Shown here piece after piece: positions 17,633-26,856 of a stretch of DNA of 64,000 nt. Position numbers and translations under genes: made by a program. Every line of letters begins with the position of its first letter. Positions within the stretch are counted from its first letter, which is position 1. The stretch covers positions 1 through 64,000 of the forward strand of contig CBDDBN010000005.1 of the NCBI GenBank assembly GCA_965225735.1. Direction: 5' to 3'. The stretch is from Denitrobaculum sp965225735 (GTDB lineage Bacteria; Pseudomonadota; Alphaproteobacteria; Kiloniellales; Kiloniellaceae). Under the pieces are notes generated by a model. It was not told the origin of the DNA. It did not search any database and saw only the letters and a program-made list of their open reading frames with translations.

Positions 17633-18105
17633 GCTTCGCTCCCTTCGGACGCCTGCCCGGCCCTGGGCTCCGTTTTCCGACTCAGGCTGTTACCTTGCCG
17701 GCTCTTCGGACCCCTTTTACCCTTGAAGCCCCTGGTCGTCGATGCGCGTGAAATAGATACACGCAAATCCGATTTCAGGTCTTCGAAGTCGCGTGTCAAG
17801 GTCGACCCGCGACCGATCACAACGTAGTCGTGACCGGGCTGCCCGAATTCGGGCATGACCGCTTCCACCGCTGCACGCAAACGACGACGTGCGCGATTAC
17901 GCTTTACCGCATTGCCGACTTTTCGACTGACGGTAAAGCCTACACGCAGATCTTCGCCGCTTTGCGCGGTATGATCAGGCGATTGGCCGTTCGACCTATG
18001 CTGCAGAACCTGCAGAATCAGGCCGGGAGCCACCCACTTGCAACGCGCCGCCGCCACCCTGAGGAATTCGGGACGCGTTTTCAGGCGCCCGATGGTCGGC
18101 GTCAT
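17629..18105 (-). CDS. rnpA: Ribonuclease P protein component
   Basis: Protein subunit of RNase P, which trims tRNA 5' leaders. The hallmark RNA-binding segment FTVSRKVGNAVKRNRARRRLR is present (residues about 57-77). At 158 residues it is longer than the usual ~120. The extra length comes from an insertion near residues 35-50 and a basic C-terminal tail after about residue 125. It follows rpmH by four bases and overlaps yidD by four. Confidence 0.95.
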   Translation of the reverse strand: MTPTIGRLKTRPEFLRVAAARCKWVAPGLILQVLQHRSNGQSPDHTAQSGEDLRVGFTVSRKVGNAVKRNRARRRLRAAVEAVMPEFGQPGHDYVVIGRGSTLTRDFEDLKSDLRVSISRASTTRGFKGKRGPKSRQGNSLSRKTEPRAGQASEGSEA

Positions 18106-18109
18106 CGGA

Positions 18110-18244
18110 TTAGGCGGACAGCCGCTTGCGGCCTTTGGCTCGACGGGCTACCAGGACTTTACGTCCGCCGACGGTCGCTTTGCGGGCGCGAAACCCATGG
18201 CGGCGCTTGCGGACCAGCACGCTGGGCTGAAATGTGCGCTTCAC
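18110..18244 (-). CDS. rpmH: 50S ribosomal protein L34
   Basis: A 44-residue highly basic ribosomal protein. The core KRTFQPSVLVRKRRHGFRAR and the C-terminal KGRKRLSA are diagnostic. The start is a GTG at 18242-18244: the reading frame continues upstream to 18316, but only the GTG gives the exact 44-residue family length. It is the first gene of the rpmH-rnpA-yidD-yidC-yihA-argB block. The promoter should lie in the ~240 bases before it; no DnaA-box cluster is visible there. Confidence 0.96.
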   Translation of the reverse strand: MKRTFQPSVLVRKRRHGFRARKATVGGRKVLVARRAKGRKRLSA

Positions 18245-18557
18245 TGCAATACTCTCCGTTGTACGGATGGTTGGAAAATGACGAGGCTGTATAAGCGTGC
18301 CTTCTACGTCTGTCAACGGCCCGCTCGAGCATTATTTCATTAAGTGACGCAAAAGCCGTTTTGCCAGGAATTTCGGGCGGAAAACCGGGGTGCCGCCGTT
18401 AACGCATCCTTGGCAAAGCAGTGTTAAACAAATGTGTAAGCCACACGTGGTCTTACAACCGCCCAGTCTTTAAGTGTTTTGGGGAGAGTCACAGGCTTTC
18501 AAAACTTCGTGGGACCCTATCGCCCGCGCTTGCTATTGATCCGCCGACTCGCAGAGA

Positions 18558-19307
18558 ATGACCAGCATGACCGAACCTGAAAAGCAGGCCGCTTCCGGCG
18601 GTTTCTCCTTCGTACGCGTGCTTCCGGCCATTGTTATCGTCGCGGGTCTTGGGCTCGCCCTATCACAGGGCTGGCACAAATACTTGAGTTACGAGACTTT
18701 GCGAGACAACCGTGAGTGGTTGTTGGGGCAGGTTGAATCTCAAGGGCTGCTGACAGCGCTGGCCTTTATCGGCGCTTATACGGTGGCGGCGGCTTTCTCA
18801 ATACCTGGGGGCCTGTTTCTCACAATCGGCGGCGGATTTCTGTTCGGTACCTTTCTCGGCGGCACTTATGTGTTGGTGGGAGCTACCCTAGGGGCGACGA
18901 TCCTGTTCCTGGCGGCCCGAACAGCCTTGGGGGACATGTTGCGGGCTAAAGCGGGTCCGGCAGTTCAGAAGATGGAAGCCGGTTTCCGAGAAAACGAGCT
19001 CAACTATCTTCTGGTGCTGAGGTTTATCCCGCTTTTTCCTTTCTGGCTCGTCAATCTGGTTCCCGCCTTTCTCGGTGTCTCTCTGCGAAACTATGTGATC
19101 GGGACTTTTTTCGGGATCATACCGGGAACCTTCGTCTACACGAGCGTTGGAAACGGTCTGGGCGCGATCTTCGATGCCGGTGAGACGCCAGATCTTGGAA
19201 TCATCTTCAAACCGCAGATTTTATTGCCGATTATTGGTTTGATCGTGCTTTCGCTGGTGCCGGTCGTGTATAAGAAAATGAAGGCCCGCAAGGAGGCCAG
19301 CGATTAG
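18558..19307 (+). CDS. TVP38/TMEM64 (VTT-domain) membrane protein
   Basis: DedA-like integral membrane protein with a VTT domain. The 249 residues show an N-terminal helix (about 20-38) and then the VTT core: the GGFLFGTFLGGTYVLVGATLG segment, two hydrophobic re-entrant-like stretches, and the conserved LRFIPLFPFWLVNLVPAFLG followed by GIIPGTFVYTSVG. A final helix precedes a basic tail. Related proteins have been tied to lipid scrambling or transport, but the role here is unknown. An in-frame ATG at 18567 is an alternative start. Confidence 0.88.
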   Translation: MTSMTEPEKQAASGGFSFVRVLPAIVIVAGLGLALSQGWHKYLSYETLRDNREWLLGQVESQGLLTALAFIGAYTVAAAFSIPGGLFLTIGGGFLFGTFLGGTYVLVGATLGATILFLAARTALGDMLRAKAGPAVQKMEAGFRENELNYLLVLRFIPLFPFWLVNLVPAFLGVSLRNYVIGTFFGIIPGTFVYTSVGNGLGAIFDAGETPDLGIIFKPQILLPIIGLIVLSLVPVVYKKMKARKEASD

Positions 19308-19360
19308 AGCATTTTGCGTTTTAACTGGTTCAAATACGGCTTCTCGATCGGCAAAATGCT
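19308..19360. repeat. Intergenic palindrome, AGCATTTTGC family
   Basis: Arms agcattttgc (19308-19317) and gcaaaatgct (19351-19360) are exact inverted repeats, beginning at the stop codon of the VTT gene. A similar half-site, cgcattttgctcta, lies at 41910-41923, also at a gene end. This suggests a dispersed palindromic element, perhaps acting as a transcript end. No T-run follows. Confidence 0.55.
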
Positions 19361-19515
19361 GATCTTGAACGTAAATTTTGAAAACCAGCGACTTGAGAAA
19401 AACGCAAAGCGCCGTAATCAGCGTTGAGTTGACACGGTGATTCGGGTGATTATTTGTTGAATCCGTTCTGTTTGCGCGGATCGAGTCGCCTATGGTCAGG
19501 TGTTAAACGCAGGTT

Positions 19516-20952
19516 ATGACAGGACACAGACTTAAGTTACCGCCACTGGTGAGAAGTCTTTCGGCAAGACTTCTGCTCTTGACCATCGCTTTTGTGATGC
19601 TGTCTGAAGTCCTCATCTACGCCCCGTCAATCGGCCGATTCCGCGTGACTTTCCTGGAAGGGCGTCTTGCCGCCGGCCACCTGGCGATTCTCGCGCTTGA
19701 CGCGACCGACGATAAAATGGTCACCGAGGATCTGGAGCGGGAACTGCTCGAGCATGTCGACGCCTATTCGGTCGCTTTACGCAAACCCGAGGAAAGCCGG
19801 GCGCTCATGCTGATGGTCGAGAAACCCGGCGACATCGAAGGCGACTACGACCTGAGGCGAGGGACCTTCTTCGGCTTGATCGGCGATGCCTTCATGACAC
19901 TCTGGCATAGCGAGAACCGTTTGTTGCGGGTTGTTGGAACCTCGCCGAAAGACCCCAGTACCCTCGTCGACATTGTGCTGGATGAAGCACCTATGCGTAT
20001 GGCGATGCTGGATTATTCCAAGCGGATCCTGGCGCTCTCATTCGGAATCGCGATCTTTACCGCCGCTCTGGTGTTTTTGAGCCTTCACTGGCTGATGGTG
20101 CGGCCCATGCGCCGTATCACCAGTTCCATGATTTCTTTCCGGGCGCATCCCGAAGACGTCACGACAAGCTTGCCGCATTCCGAACGCGGCGATGAAATCG
20201 GCATCGCCCAGCGGGAACTGACCACGATGCAGGAGGGCTTGCGGTCCTCTCTGCAGCAAAAGACGCGTCTCGCGGCGTTAGGCACGGCCGTCAACAAGAT
20301 TAACCACGATCTCCGCAATATTCTGGCCACGGCGGCTCTGGTTTCTGACCGTCTTACCGTCAGTGACGATCCAGAGGTGCGACGGGTGACCCCGACCCTG
20401 ATGCGGGCGATCGATCGTGCGGTCAATCTTTGCGCACAGACTCTGAACTTTACCCGGGAAGGCCCGCCGGTTCTGGATCTCAGCCATTTCGACCTCTTCG
20501 ATCTGGTACAGGATGTCGGCGAGGGTTTGCCGGTGCCGGCAAGCGGGCAAGAGGCCTGGTTGAATCGTCTGGAGGTCGGTACCGATGTGGAAGCTGACCG
20601 GGATCAGCTCTTCCGCGTGCTTTCCAATCTCGGACATAACGCCATCCAAGCCGGCGCCACCGAAGTGGCCGTATCGGCCCGTCGTATGGGCGATCGTTTC
20701 GTCATCGTTATCCAGGACAACGGACCGGGCTTGCCGCCGCGTGCCCGGGAAAAACTGTTCCAGCCTTTCGAAGGTTCGGCCAGGGCCGACGGGACGGGTC
20801 TCGGTCTCGCAATCGCGCGTGATTTGATGCGGGCTCACGGCGGCGATATCGAACTGGAAGAATCAAATGCCGACGGCACCCGCTTTTGTCTCGTCCTGCC
20901 CATGACGCAAACCCGGCCCAAGCTGACGGCAACGGGAAGAGCTGCCGCTTAG
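19516..20952 (+). CDS. Membrane-bound sensor histidine kinase
   Basis: A 478-residue kinase. An N-terminal helix (about 15-37), a periplasmic domain (38-175) and a second helix (about 175-197) lead to a HAMP-like linker beginning MVRPMRRI. The phosphoacceptor region has INHDLRN with His264. The catalytic domain holds NLGHNAIQ (N box), DNGPGLPP (G1) and GTGLGLAI (G2). No response regulator is adjacent, so it is an orphan kinase in this window. The H-box (NHDLRN rather than SHELRTP) places it nearer the HPK4/NtrB-like kinases. Confidence 0.92.
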   Translation: MTGHRLKLPPLVRSLSARLLLLTIAFVMLSEVLIYAPSIGRFRVTFLEGRLAAGHLAILALDATDDKMVTEDLERELLEHVDAYSVALRKPEESRALMLMVEKPGDIEGDYDLRRGTFFGLIGDAFMTLWHSENRLLRVVGTSPKDPSTLVDIVLDEAPMRMAMLDYSKRILALSFGIAIFTAALVFLSLHWLMVRPMRRITSSMISFRAHPEDVTTSLPHSERGDEIGIAQRELTTMQEGLRSSLQQKTRLAALGTAVNKINHDLRNILATAALVSDRLTVSDDPEVRRVTPTLMRAIDRAVNLCAQTLNFTREGPPVLDLSHFDLFDLVQDVGEGLPVPASGQEAWLNRLEVGTDVEADRDQLFRVLSNLGHNAIQAGATEVAVSARRMGDRFVIVIQDNGPGLPPRAREKLFQPFEGSARADGTGLGLAIARDLMRAHGGDIELEESNADGTRFCLVLPMTQTRPKLTATGRAAA

Positions 20953-20978
20953 GTAAGCCAGCTCTGGTGATTTGATAC

Positions 20979-22166
20979 TCAGTCGAGCGCCAGCAGCATG
21001 GCCTTGAGGTACGCTGTTTCGGGTAGCGATGGGTGCACCGGGTGATCGGGGCCCGCGCCGCCGCTGTACAGGATCCTCCCTTGCCGCCCTGCGTCGACCA
21101 GGCCGCGCTTGACCTGCTCGGCGAAACTGACGGGGTCGGCGTGGTGCGAGCAGGACGCGATAAAAAGCGATCCTTCCGGTGCGACAAGCGAAGCGGCGAG
21201 CCGCGCCACTTTGCGGTAACCCTTTAGCCCCTGCGCCATGTCTTTCTTGCTCTTGATGAAGGCCGGCGGGTCGGCAATGACCAGTTCGAAGCGCTCTTTT
21301 GCCTTGGCGAGTTCCGCCAGGGTCGTAAAGGCCTCGCCTTTGACAAAGCGGCAGTTTTCAGCGACGCCGTTGGCTTCCGCAGCCTTTGCCGCCAGATCCA
21401 ATGCCGTTTGTGAGCGATCCAGAGTCACCACTTCTCTGGCGCCGGCCAGCGCCGCCTGAACGGTAAAGCCGCCGGAAAAGGAATAGCAGTCGAGGACGCG
21501 ATTCTGGCTGGCGAACTTGGCGGCCCAGCGGCGATTGACGCGCTGGTCGTAGAACCATCCGGTCTTTTGGCCGCCCTCGAGATCGGCGTAATAACGCGCG
21601 CCATTTTCCAGCACTTCGATCAGACCGTTCAGGCTTCCGACCGGTACCGCGAAGTTGGCGTCCAGGCCCTCCATCTGTCGGGCAGGCGTGTCGTTCCGCA
21701 AGACAATCGTTGTTGGCGAGAGCGTTTCTTTGAGCGCATCCAGCAGCAGGCTAGTCAGGCGTTCGGCGCCGGCTGTATTGATCTGCGCAACGAGGGTGTC
21801 GCCGAAGCGATCGATGATCACACCTGGAAGGCCATCTGCCTCAGCATGGATCAGCCGGTAGTAAGGGCTGTCGAACAGCCGCTCTCTGATTGCCAGCGCC
21901 CGGCGAAGAAGCCCTGTCAGGAAATCCCCATCGATCTGTGCCTTTGGGTTCCGTGTCAGCAATCTCGCCGCGATCAAAGGGTGCCGGTTGAACATGGCGA
22001 TGCCTAGCGCGTGGCCATCCGCTCCCAAGAGCTTAACGATTTCTCCCCGCTCCAGGTCGCGGGCCGCGGCATCCATTTCGATTTCGTTGGAGTAGATCCA
22101 CGGCGAACCTTGCAGAACGCGCTTGTGGGCGCGGGGCTTGAGACGGATTTCAGGGTAAGCGGGCAT
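20979..22166 (-). CDS. RlmI-like 23S rRNA (cytosine-C5) methyltransferase
   Basis: Class I SAM methyltransferase with an N-terminal PUA domain (about residues 5-75, RLKPRAHKRVLQGSPWIYSNEI). A central region follows, then the Rossmann domain with LDCYSFSGGFTVQAAL (motif I) and VIADPPAFIKSK (catalytic loop). The C-terminal CSHHAD motif is typical of RlmI/RlmO proteins. I start at ATG 22166 (395 residues), which gives the conserved N-terminus; the frame opens 34 codons earlier with an unconserved Pro/Arg-rich leader. It converges with the histidine kinase gene. Confidence 0.9.
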   Translation of the reverse strand: MPAYPEIRLKPRAHKRVLQGSPWIYSNEIEMDAAARDLERGEIVKLLGADGHALGIAMFNRHPLIAARLLTRNPKAQIDGDFLTGLLRRALAIRERLFDSPYYRLIHAEADGLPGVIIDRFGDTLVAQINTAGAERLTSLLLDALKETLSPTTIVLRNDTPARQMEGLDANFAVPVGSLNGLIEVLENGARYYADLEGGQKTGWFYDQRVNRRWAAKFASQNRVLDCYSFSGGFTVQAALAGAREVVTLDRSQTALDLAAKAAEANGVAENCRFVKGEAFTTLAELAKAKERFELVIADPPAFIKSKKDMAQGLKGYRKVARLAASLVAPEGSLFIASCSHHADPVSFAEQVKRGLVDAGRQGRILYSGGAGPDHPVHPSLPETAYLKAMLLALD

Positions 22167-22507
22167 AGGACATTCTTGTGGTGGCGGTTTTCGGGCGGGA
22201 CTAGACTCGTCGAATCTCGTCTCTCTATAGGCTGAGGGCAAGTTCTCCCTCATCGGTCGATGTGACACCTCTGGGTCTAACCCGCCGACTTCGGGTCGCG
22301 CAAATCAAAAAGGGTTATGTTGCGTTGCAACAGATTGAGCAGGCAGCAGGTCGAAAAACACTAAAATGTGAGGGGGATTTTCGGACTTGAGATGTCTTGA
22401 TATTGTTTGCGGTGCAGCAAAACAAAGCCTAATGTACGCTGAATAAGGTCGAATTTCTCTTTGGGGCTGAGGAGCGCCAGTTGAGCCATCGACCGGGAGG
22501 ATACGCC

Positions 22508-23374
22508 ATGAGCACACAAAAACCAGTCAAGGCGGCGAGTATTCATGAGATCCGGGCGCGGAAGAACAAGGCGCCGATCGTCGCGCTGACAGCTTACACT
22601 GCCCCGATGGCCCGTTTGCTCGATCCCCATGTGGATCTGCTCTTGGTGGGAGATTCCCTGGGCATGGTGGTGTATGGGATGGATACGACACTGGGCGTAA
22701 CGCTCGATATGATGTGCGCGCACGGTAAAGCCGTAACGCGCGGTGCGGCTACGGCCTGTGTCGTGGTCGATATGCCTTTCGGAAGTTACCAGGAGTCTCC
22801 GGAGCTGGCTTATCGCAATGCGGCGCGGATCCTGGTGGAAAGCGGCTGCGCCGCAGTGAAGCTGGAGGGCGGGCAGGAGATGGCCACGACTATCGCGTTC
22901 CTGACGGCGCGGGGCGTGCCCGTGATGGGGCATGTCGGCCTGCTGCCGCAGTCTTTCAATAGCCAGGGGGGCTTTCGGACCCAAGGTCGCAGCGATGAAG
23001 AAGCAGCTCGTATTCTGGCTGACGCCAAGGCAGTTGCTGATGCCGGGGCTTTCTCAATTGTTGTGGAAGGTGTCGTCGAACCCTTGGCTGCAGAGATCAC
23101 GAAAGCGGTCTCCGTGCCGACCATTGGGATCGGTGCCTCAGCGGCCTGCGACGGTCAGATTCTCGTGACGGACGATCTGCTCGGGCTCTTTTCTGACTTC
23201 ACGCCCAAGTTCGTAAAGCGCTACGCCGAGTTGGCCCCACAGGTCTCATCGGCTGCCGCGGCCTATGCTCAAGAGGTCCGGGATCGTCAGTTTCCCGGAA
23301 CGGAACATTGTTTTGGGGCGGCATCAACGACGAAGCCTAAAGCGACGCCCGCGGAGAGCAGTGATGTTGCCTGA
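22508..23374 (+). CDS. panB: 3-methyl-2-oxobutanoate hydroxymethyltransferase
   Basis: First committed enzyme of pantothenate synthesis; makes ketopantoate using methylene-tetrahydrofolate. ATG 22508 is chosen because GGGAGGA lies just upstream and the conserved core starts soon after. Family motifs include VALTAYTAPMARLLD, LLLVGDSLGMVVYG, the VKLEGG segment and IGIGAS. There are 288 residues with a Ser/Pro/Lys-rich tail. Its stop lies within the start of panC, so the two are translationally coupled. Confidence 0.96.
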   Translation: MSTQKPVKAASIHEIRARKNKAPIVALTAYTAPMARLLDPHVDLLLVGDSLGMVVYGMDTTLGVTLDMMCAHGKAVTRGAATACVVVDMPFGSYQESPELAYRNAARILVESGCAAVKLEGGQEMATTIAFLTARGVPVMGHVGLLPQSFNSQGGFRTQGRSDEEAARILADAKAVADAGAFSIVVEGVVEPLAAEITKAVSVPTIGIGASAACDGQILVTDDLLGLFSDFTPKFVKRYAELAPQVSSAAAAYAQEVRDRQFPGTEHCFGAASTTKPKATPAESSDVA

Positions 23375-24272
23375 AGGGAAGGCGGCCAGCCCAAGTTCTG
23401 AAGATCAGGCTGCGACTTTGCCTATTGTTCGTCGGGTGACCGAGTTGCGCGCGCAGGTAGCCGCCTGGCGCGAGGCCGGGGAGCGTATCGCTCTTGTACC
23501 GACCATGGGGGCGCTGCACGAGGGACATCTCTCGCTCATGCGTGAGGGCAGAGAGCTTTGCGAGCGAGTCGTCGCTACGATCTTCGTCAATCCCAAGCAG
23601 TTCAATCGTGCCGAGGACCTGGAGAGCTATCCGCGCGACAGCGAGCAGGATATCGCGAAGCTGGCCAGCGCGGGCGTCGACTTGCTCTATATGCCCGAGG
23701 TCGAGGAAATCTATCCGGAGGGCTTTGCGACGACTGTCTCTCTTCCCAGTCTCTCCGACTGCCTTTGTGGCGCGCATCGTCCCGGGCATTTCGACGGCGT
23801 GAGCACGGTTGTGAGCAAGCTGCTGCTGCAGGCCCTGCCGGATGTCGCCATCTTTGGTGAAAAAGATTTCCAGCAGCTGCAGATCATCCGCCGGATGGTG
23901 CTGGATTTGAACATCCCCGTAACGATCAGGGGCGGGGCGACCGTCCGCGAAGCCGATGGCCTCGCCCTCTCCTCCCGGAATCGTCTGCTGAATGCGGAAG
24001 AACGTGGCCGCGCCGTATTGCTCTCTCAGGAGATGCGCTCAGCGGTTAAGGCTATCGAAGCTGGGCAGGATGTTGCCGCGACCCTCGAAGCATCTCTCCT
24101 TGCCCTGACAGAGAACGGCTTTACCGCCGTCGACTATTTCGAGATCAGGGATGAGGCGGCGTTGTCTCTCTATGACGCCGTCGAACCCGGGAAGCCTTTG
24201 CGGCTCTTTGCCGCCGCTTGGCTCGGAAGCACCCGAATAATCGACAATCTGCCGGTCAGGCTGCCGCGATAG
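23364..24272 (+). CDS. panC: Pantothenate synthetase
   Basis: Condenses pantoate with beta-alanine, using ATP. ATG 23364, inside the panB 3' end and preceded by GGAG, is chosen; the frame is open further upstream but overlaps panB heavily. The protein (302 residues) has a ~30-residue leader before VPTMGALHEGHLSLM, then FVNPKQF, a FGEKDFQQL motif and LALSSRNRLL. These cover the ATP HIGH-like site and the pantoate site. It converges with gpt. Confidence 0.96.
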   Translation: MLPEGKAASPSSEDQAATLPIVRRVTELRAQVAAWREAGERIALVPTMGALHEGHLSLMREGRELCERVVATIFVNPKQFNRAEDLESYPRDSEQDIAKLASAGVDLLYMPEVEEIYPEGFATTVSLPSLSDCLCGAHRPGHFDGVSTVVSKLLLQALPDVAIFGEKDFQQLQIIRRMVLDLNIPVTIRGGATVREADGLALSSRNRLLNAEERGRAVLLSQEMRSAVKAIEAGQDVAATLEASLLALTENGFTAVDYFEIRDEAALSLYDAVEPGKPLRLFAAAWLGSTRIIDNLPVRLPR

Positions 24273-24305
24273 AGAAGCAATGACCCGAAGACATCGCGCT
24301 GTCCG

Positions 24306-24785
24306 TTAGCGGCCCGTGTGGACGATCGGCGGCACGGACTGCAACTCCATATCCCAAGGGAAGAGAATCCAGGTGTCCTGACTGACCTCGGTGATAAAAC
24401 TGTCGACCAGTGGCCGGCCGGCTGGTTTGGCATAAACAGTCGCAAAGTGGGCTTTCGGCAGCAGCTCGCGGACGGCTTTGGCGGTTTTTCCGGTGTCGAC
24501 CAGATCATCGATGATCAGCCAGCCTTCGCCGTCGCCAGGTACATCCTTCATGACCCTCAATTCGCCCTGAGAACGGTCGTCGTAGCTGGCGATGCAGAGG
24601 GTATCGATGAGCCGGAGGTCCAGTTCGCGTGCGACAACCGCCGCAGGCACCAGGCCACCACGGGTGATCGCCGCTAGCCCTTGCCAGGGCCCTTCCGCAA
24701 CCAGCCGCCAGGCGAGAGCCTTGGCGTCACGATGAAGCTGTTCCCAGGATACGGGAAAGGTTTTTTGAGGCTGGTCGGAGGACAC
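24306..24785 (-). CDS. gpt: Xanthine-guanine phosphoribosyltransferase
   Basis: Purine salvage enzyme that joins xanthine or guanine to PRPP. The 159-residue length fits Gpt. The ITRGGLVPAAVVARELDLR segment and the PRPP-binding motif LIIDDLVDTGKTA are intact. The C-terminal region WILFPWDMEL carries the aromatic ring-stacking Trp of the purine site. It is transcribed leftward, convergent with panC. Confidence 0.94.
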   Translation of the reverse strand: MSSDQPQKTFPVSWEQLHRDAKALAWRLVAEGPWQGLAAITRGGLVPAAVVARELDLRLIDTLCIASYDDRSQGELRVMKDVPGDGEGWLIIDDLVDTGKTAKAVRELLPKAHFATVYAKPAGRPLVDSFITEVSQDTWILFPWDMELQSVPPIVHTGR

Positions 24786-24945
24786 GCGCTTTCTCCCTGG
24801 TCTCGGTCGTCTGATCGTCTGATGCGGCCTTCAATTGGTCCGCCTTGCGACCTCGGATTTCGGATCGGCGGATTAAAGCGAAAGCGACCGGTGACGACAA
24901 TGGCGTTGAGACCGATTTCGGGAGAAATTTCTTAAGACTTGCGTA

Positions 24946-25380
24946 CTAAACCGCCTGTTCGGGGGCCGGAACCATAACGACGCCGTCGATCAGCCAGTTT
25001 CCGTCCGCGGTTTGTATCAGGCTGTACAGCGCGATCACCGCTTTGCCGTCCGGCCCGATGAAGCGGATTTCCTGTATCAGTGACGTCCCGTCCTGATGCA
25101 GCTTCAGGAACTCAACGGCTTGCGGCCGGTAAACGGCCGGATAACCCTGCCGCACCATGGCCATAAAACGCTCTGGGGTGCCGAAAATCTGCTTGATGGT
25201 GGGTGAGGCGAAGGAAAAGGCCGTTTGTCCGTCGTCACGCTTAAAGGCGGCCAATTGCGATTCGATGACGCCTCTGATCGCCGATTGGGCTTCCTTCGTG
25301 CTGCTAGCATCTTGCGCCTGTACCGCAGTTATCGACGGCCACAAGAAGATCGCGAAAACAAGAATGAATCTTTTCAACAT
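24946..25380 (-). CDS. DUF4864-family secreted protein
   Basis: A 144-residue protein with a clear signal peptide (LKRFILVFAIFLWPSITAVQAQ; cleavage expected near residue 23). The mature part resembles DUF4864, an NTF2-like small domain, with IRGVIESQLAAFKRDDGQTAFSFASP, then a FMAMVRQGYPAVY stretch and a C-terminal beta sheet ending in a Met-Val-Pro tail. ATG 25380 is preceded by GGAGG, so this start is well supported. Its role is unknown. It is divergent from the aminotransferase gene across 320 bases. Confidence 0.85.
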   Translation of the reverse strand: MLKRFILVFAIFLWPSITAVQAQDASSTKEAQSAIRGVIESQLAAFKRDDGQTAFSFASPTIKQIFGTPERFMAMVRQGYPAVYRPQAVEFLKLHQDGTSLIQEIRFIGPDGKAVIALYSLIQTADGNWLIDGVVMVPAPEQAV

Positions 25381-25700
25381 CTGTGAAAGCCTCCGCCCCA
25401 AGTTCCTGATTAAACCCACGCTCGCACCCGCATTTGCCTCGCCCCTGTATCGAAAAGATGGTGTCAAAATCTGAGAGCGACCCGGGTTGCTATTCATTTT
25501 ACGCTTGGTTGGTGTTTTTAGTTTACCCCGGATTTAAGTTCCTGAATTTCAGTTTTGTGCCGCTTCTGGGTGTTTTGCGTGAAGTGGGACTTATCGCAGG
25601 CTTTTGGGACTTCTCCTGTAACCTCAAAGTCCCTCTTGTTCCTTGACGCAATATCCAATAGTCATGCTTATACAAAAGACTTTCATCCCTGGAGGAACCC
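25381..25700. promoter_or_regulatory. Divergent promoter region with phased TGGGACTT repeats
   Basis: There is no gene here. Two direct copies of tgggactt lie at 25585-25592 and 25605-25612, exactly 20 bases apart. An inverted relative, aaagtccc, lies at 25626-25633. Two-turn spacing suggests an operator for the aminotransferase gene that starts at 25701. That gene has a strong ribosome-binding site (ctggaggaaccc). No regulator is adjacent. Confidence 0.4.
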
Positions 25701-26846
25701 ATGACCGGCCTGCTGCCAAACGTCGACCCTGACGGGCTTCTGGAGTACTCCGTGGTTTTCACGGATCGCTCGCTTAATCACATGTCGCAGTCCTTTCAGG
25801 GAGTGATGAACGACATCTCCAGCACTCTCAAACAGGTCTACAACGCCCATGCTGTGGTCGTGGTCCCTGGCGGGGGAACTTACGGTATGGAGGCCGTTGC
25901 GCGGCAGTTTGCCAGCGGGAAAAAGTGTCTGGTCGTCCGCAATGGCTGGTTCAGCTACCGCTGGAGCCAGATTTTCGAGGCGGGCAATATTCCCGCTGCA
26001 ACCACCGTTCTGAAGGCGCGCCAGATCGAAGAGGGCAGTCAGGCTCCCTTCGCTCCCGCGCCTGTGGAAGAGGTTGTGGCCGCGATTCAGGCGGAGAAGC
26101 CTGATATGGTGTTCGCGCCTCACGTCGAGACCTCGTCGGGCATGATTCTGCCAGACGATTACATTCGCGCGGTCAGCGATGCCGTGCATGCCGTCGGCGG
26201 TCTCTTCGTTTTGGACTGCATCGCCTCCGGCGCTATCTGGGTCGACATGCAGTCCGTGGGCGTCGATGTTTTGATCTCCGCCCCTCAGAAGGGCTGGAGC
26301 GCATCGCCTTGCAGTGGTCTGGTCATGCTGAGCGAACTGGCCCGCGAGCGGATCGATGAAACCGCGAGTTCGAGCTTCGCCTGCGATCTGAAGAAATGGC
26401 TGCAGATCATGGAGGCTTACCTGAATGGCGGTCACGCCTATCACGCGACGATGCCGACGGACGCCCTTGCTGCCTTTCGGGACGCCATGAAAGAAACCGA
26501 GGACTATGGTTTCGATAAGGTGCGGGCGGAGCAGCAGGAACTCGGCGACCGTGTGCGGGCTCTACTCGCAGAGAAGGGCTTCAAGTCTGTCGCTGCGCCC
26601 GGCTACGAGGCGCCAGGCGTCGTGGTCTGCTACACAGATGATGCCGACATCCAGAATGGCAAAAAGTTTGCCGCCCAGGGTATGCAGATCGCGGCCGGCG
26701 TGCCACTCCAGTGCGACGAACCCGCCGATTTCCGGACCTTCCGGCTCGGCCTCTTCGGATTGGATAAGCTGCACAACGTCGACCGTTCCGTCGCCAGCCT
26801 GGAAAAGGCGCTGACTCAGGTGGTCGGCACCAGCAATACGCGGTGA
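25701..26846 (+). CDS. Class V PLP-dependent aminotransferase
   Basis: Fold-type I, class V aminotransferase of the alanine-glyoxylate/serine-pyruvate aminotransferase-like group. The 381 residues include VVPGGGTYGMEAVARQ (phosphate-binding turn), FVLDCIASGAIW (the Asp that contacts PLP) and the Schiff-base lysine in SAPQKGWSA (near residue 197). The sequence HVETSSGMILPDDYI is also typical. The actual amino donor and acceptor are unknown. A strong GGAGG precedes the ATG, and a phased-repeat region lies upstream. It converges with a VOC-family gene. Confidence 0.9.
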   Translation: MTGLLPNVDPDGLLEYSVVFTDRSLNHMSQSFQGVMNDISSTLKQVYNAHAVVVVPGGGTYGMEAVARQFASGKKCLVVRNGWFSYRWSQIFEAGNIPAATTVLKARQIEEGSQAPFAPAPVEEVVAAIQAEKPDMVFAPHVETSSGMILPDDYIRAVSDAVHAVGGLFVLDCIASGAIWVDMQSVGVDVLISAPQKGWSASPCSGLVMLSELARERIDETASSSFACDLKKWLQIMEAYLNGGHAYHATMPTDALAAFRDAMKETEDYGFDKVRAEQQELGDRVRALLAEKGFKSVAAPGYEAPGVVVCYTDDADIQNGKKFAAQGMQIAAGVPLQCDEPADFRTFRLGLFGLDKLHNVDRSVASLEKALTQVVGTSNTR

Positions 26847-26856
26847 TGGCGGATAA

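Noticed and set aside
18317..18557. Replication origin next to rpmH
   Set aside because: rpmH lies near the origin in some bacteria, but no DnaA-box cluster, dnaA or parAB gene is seen here.
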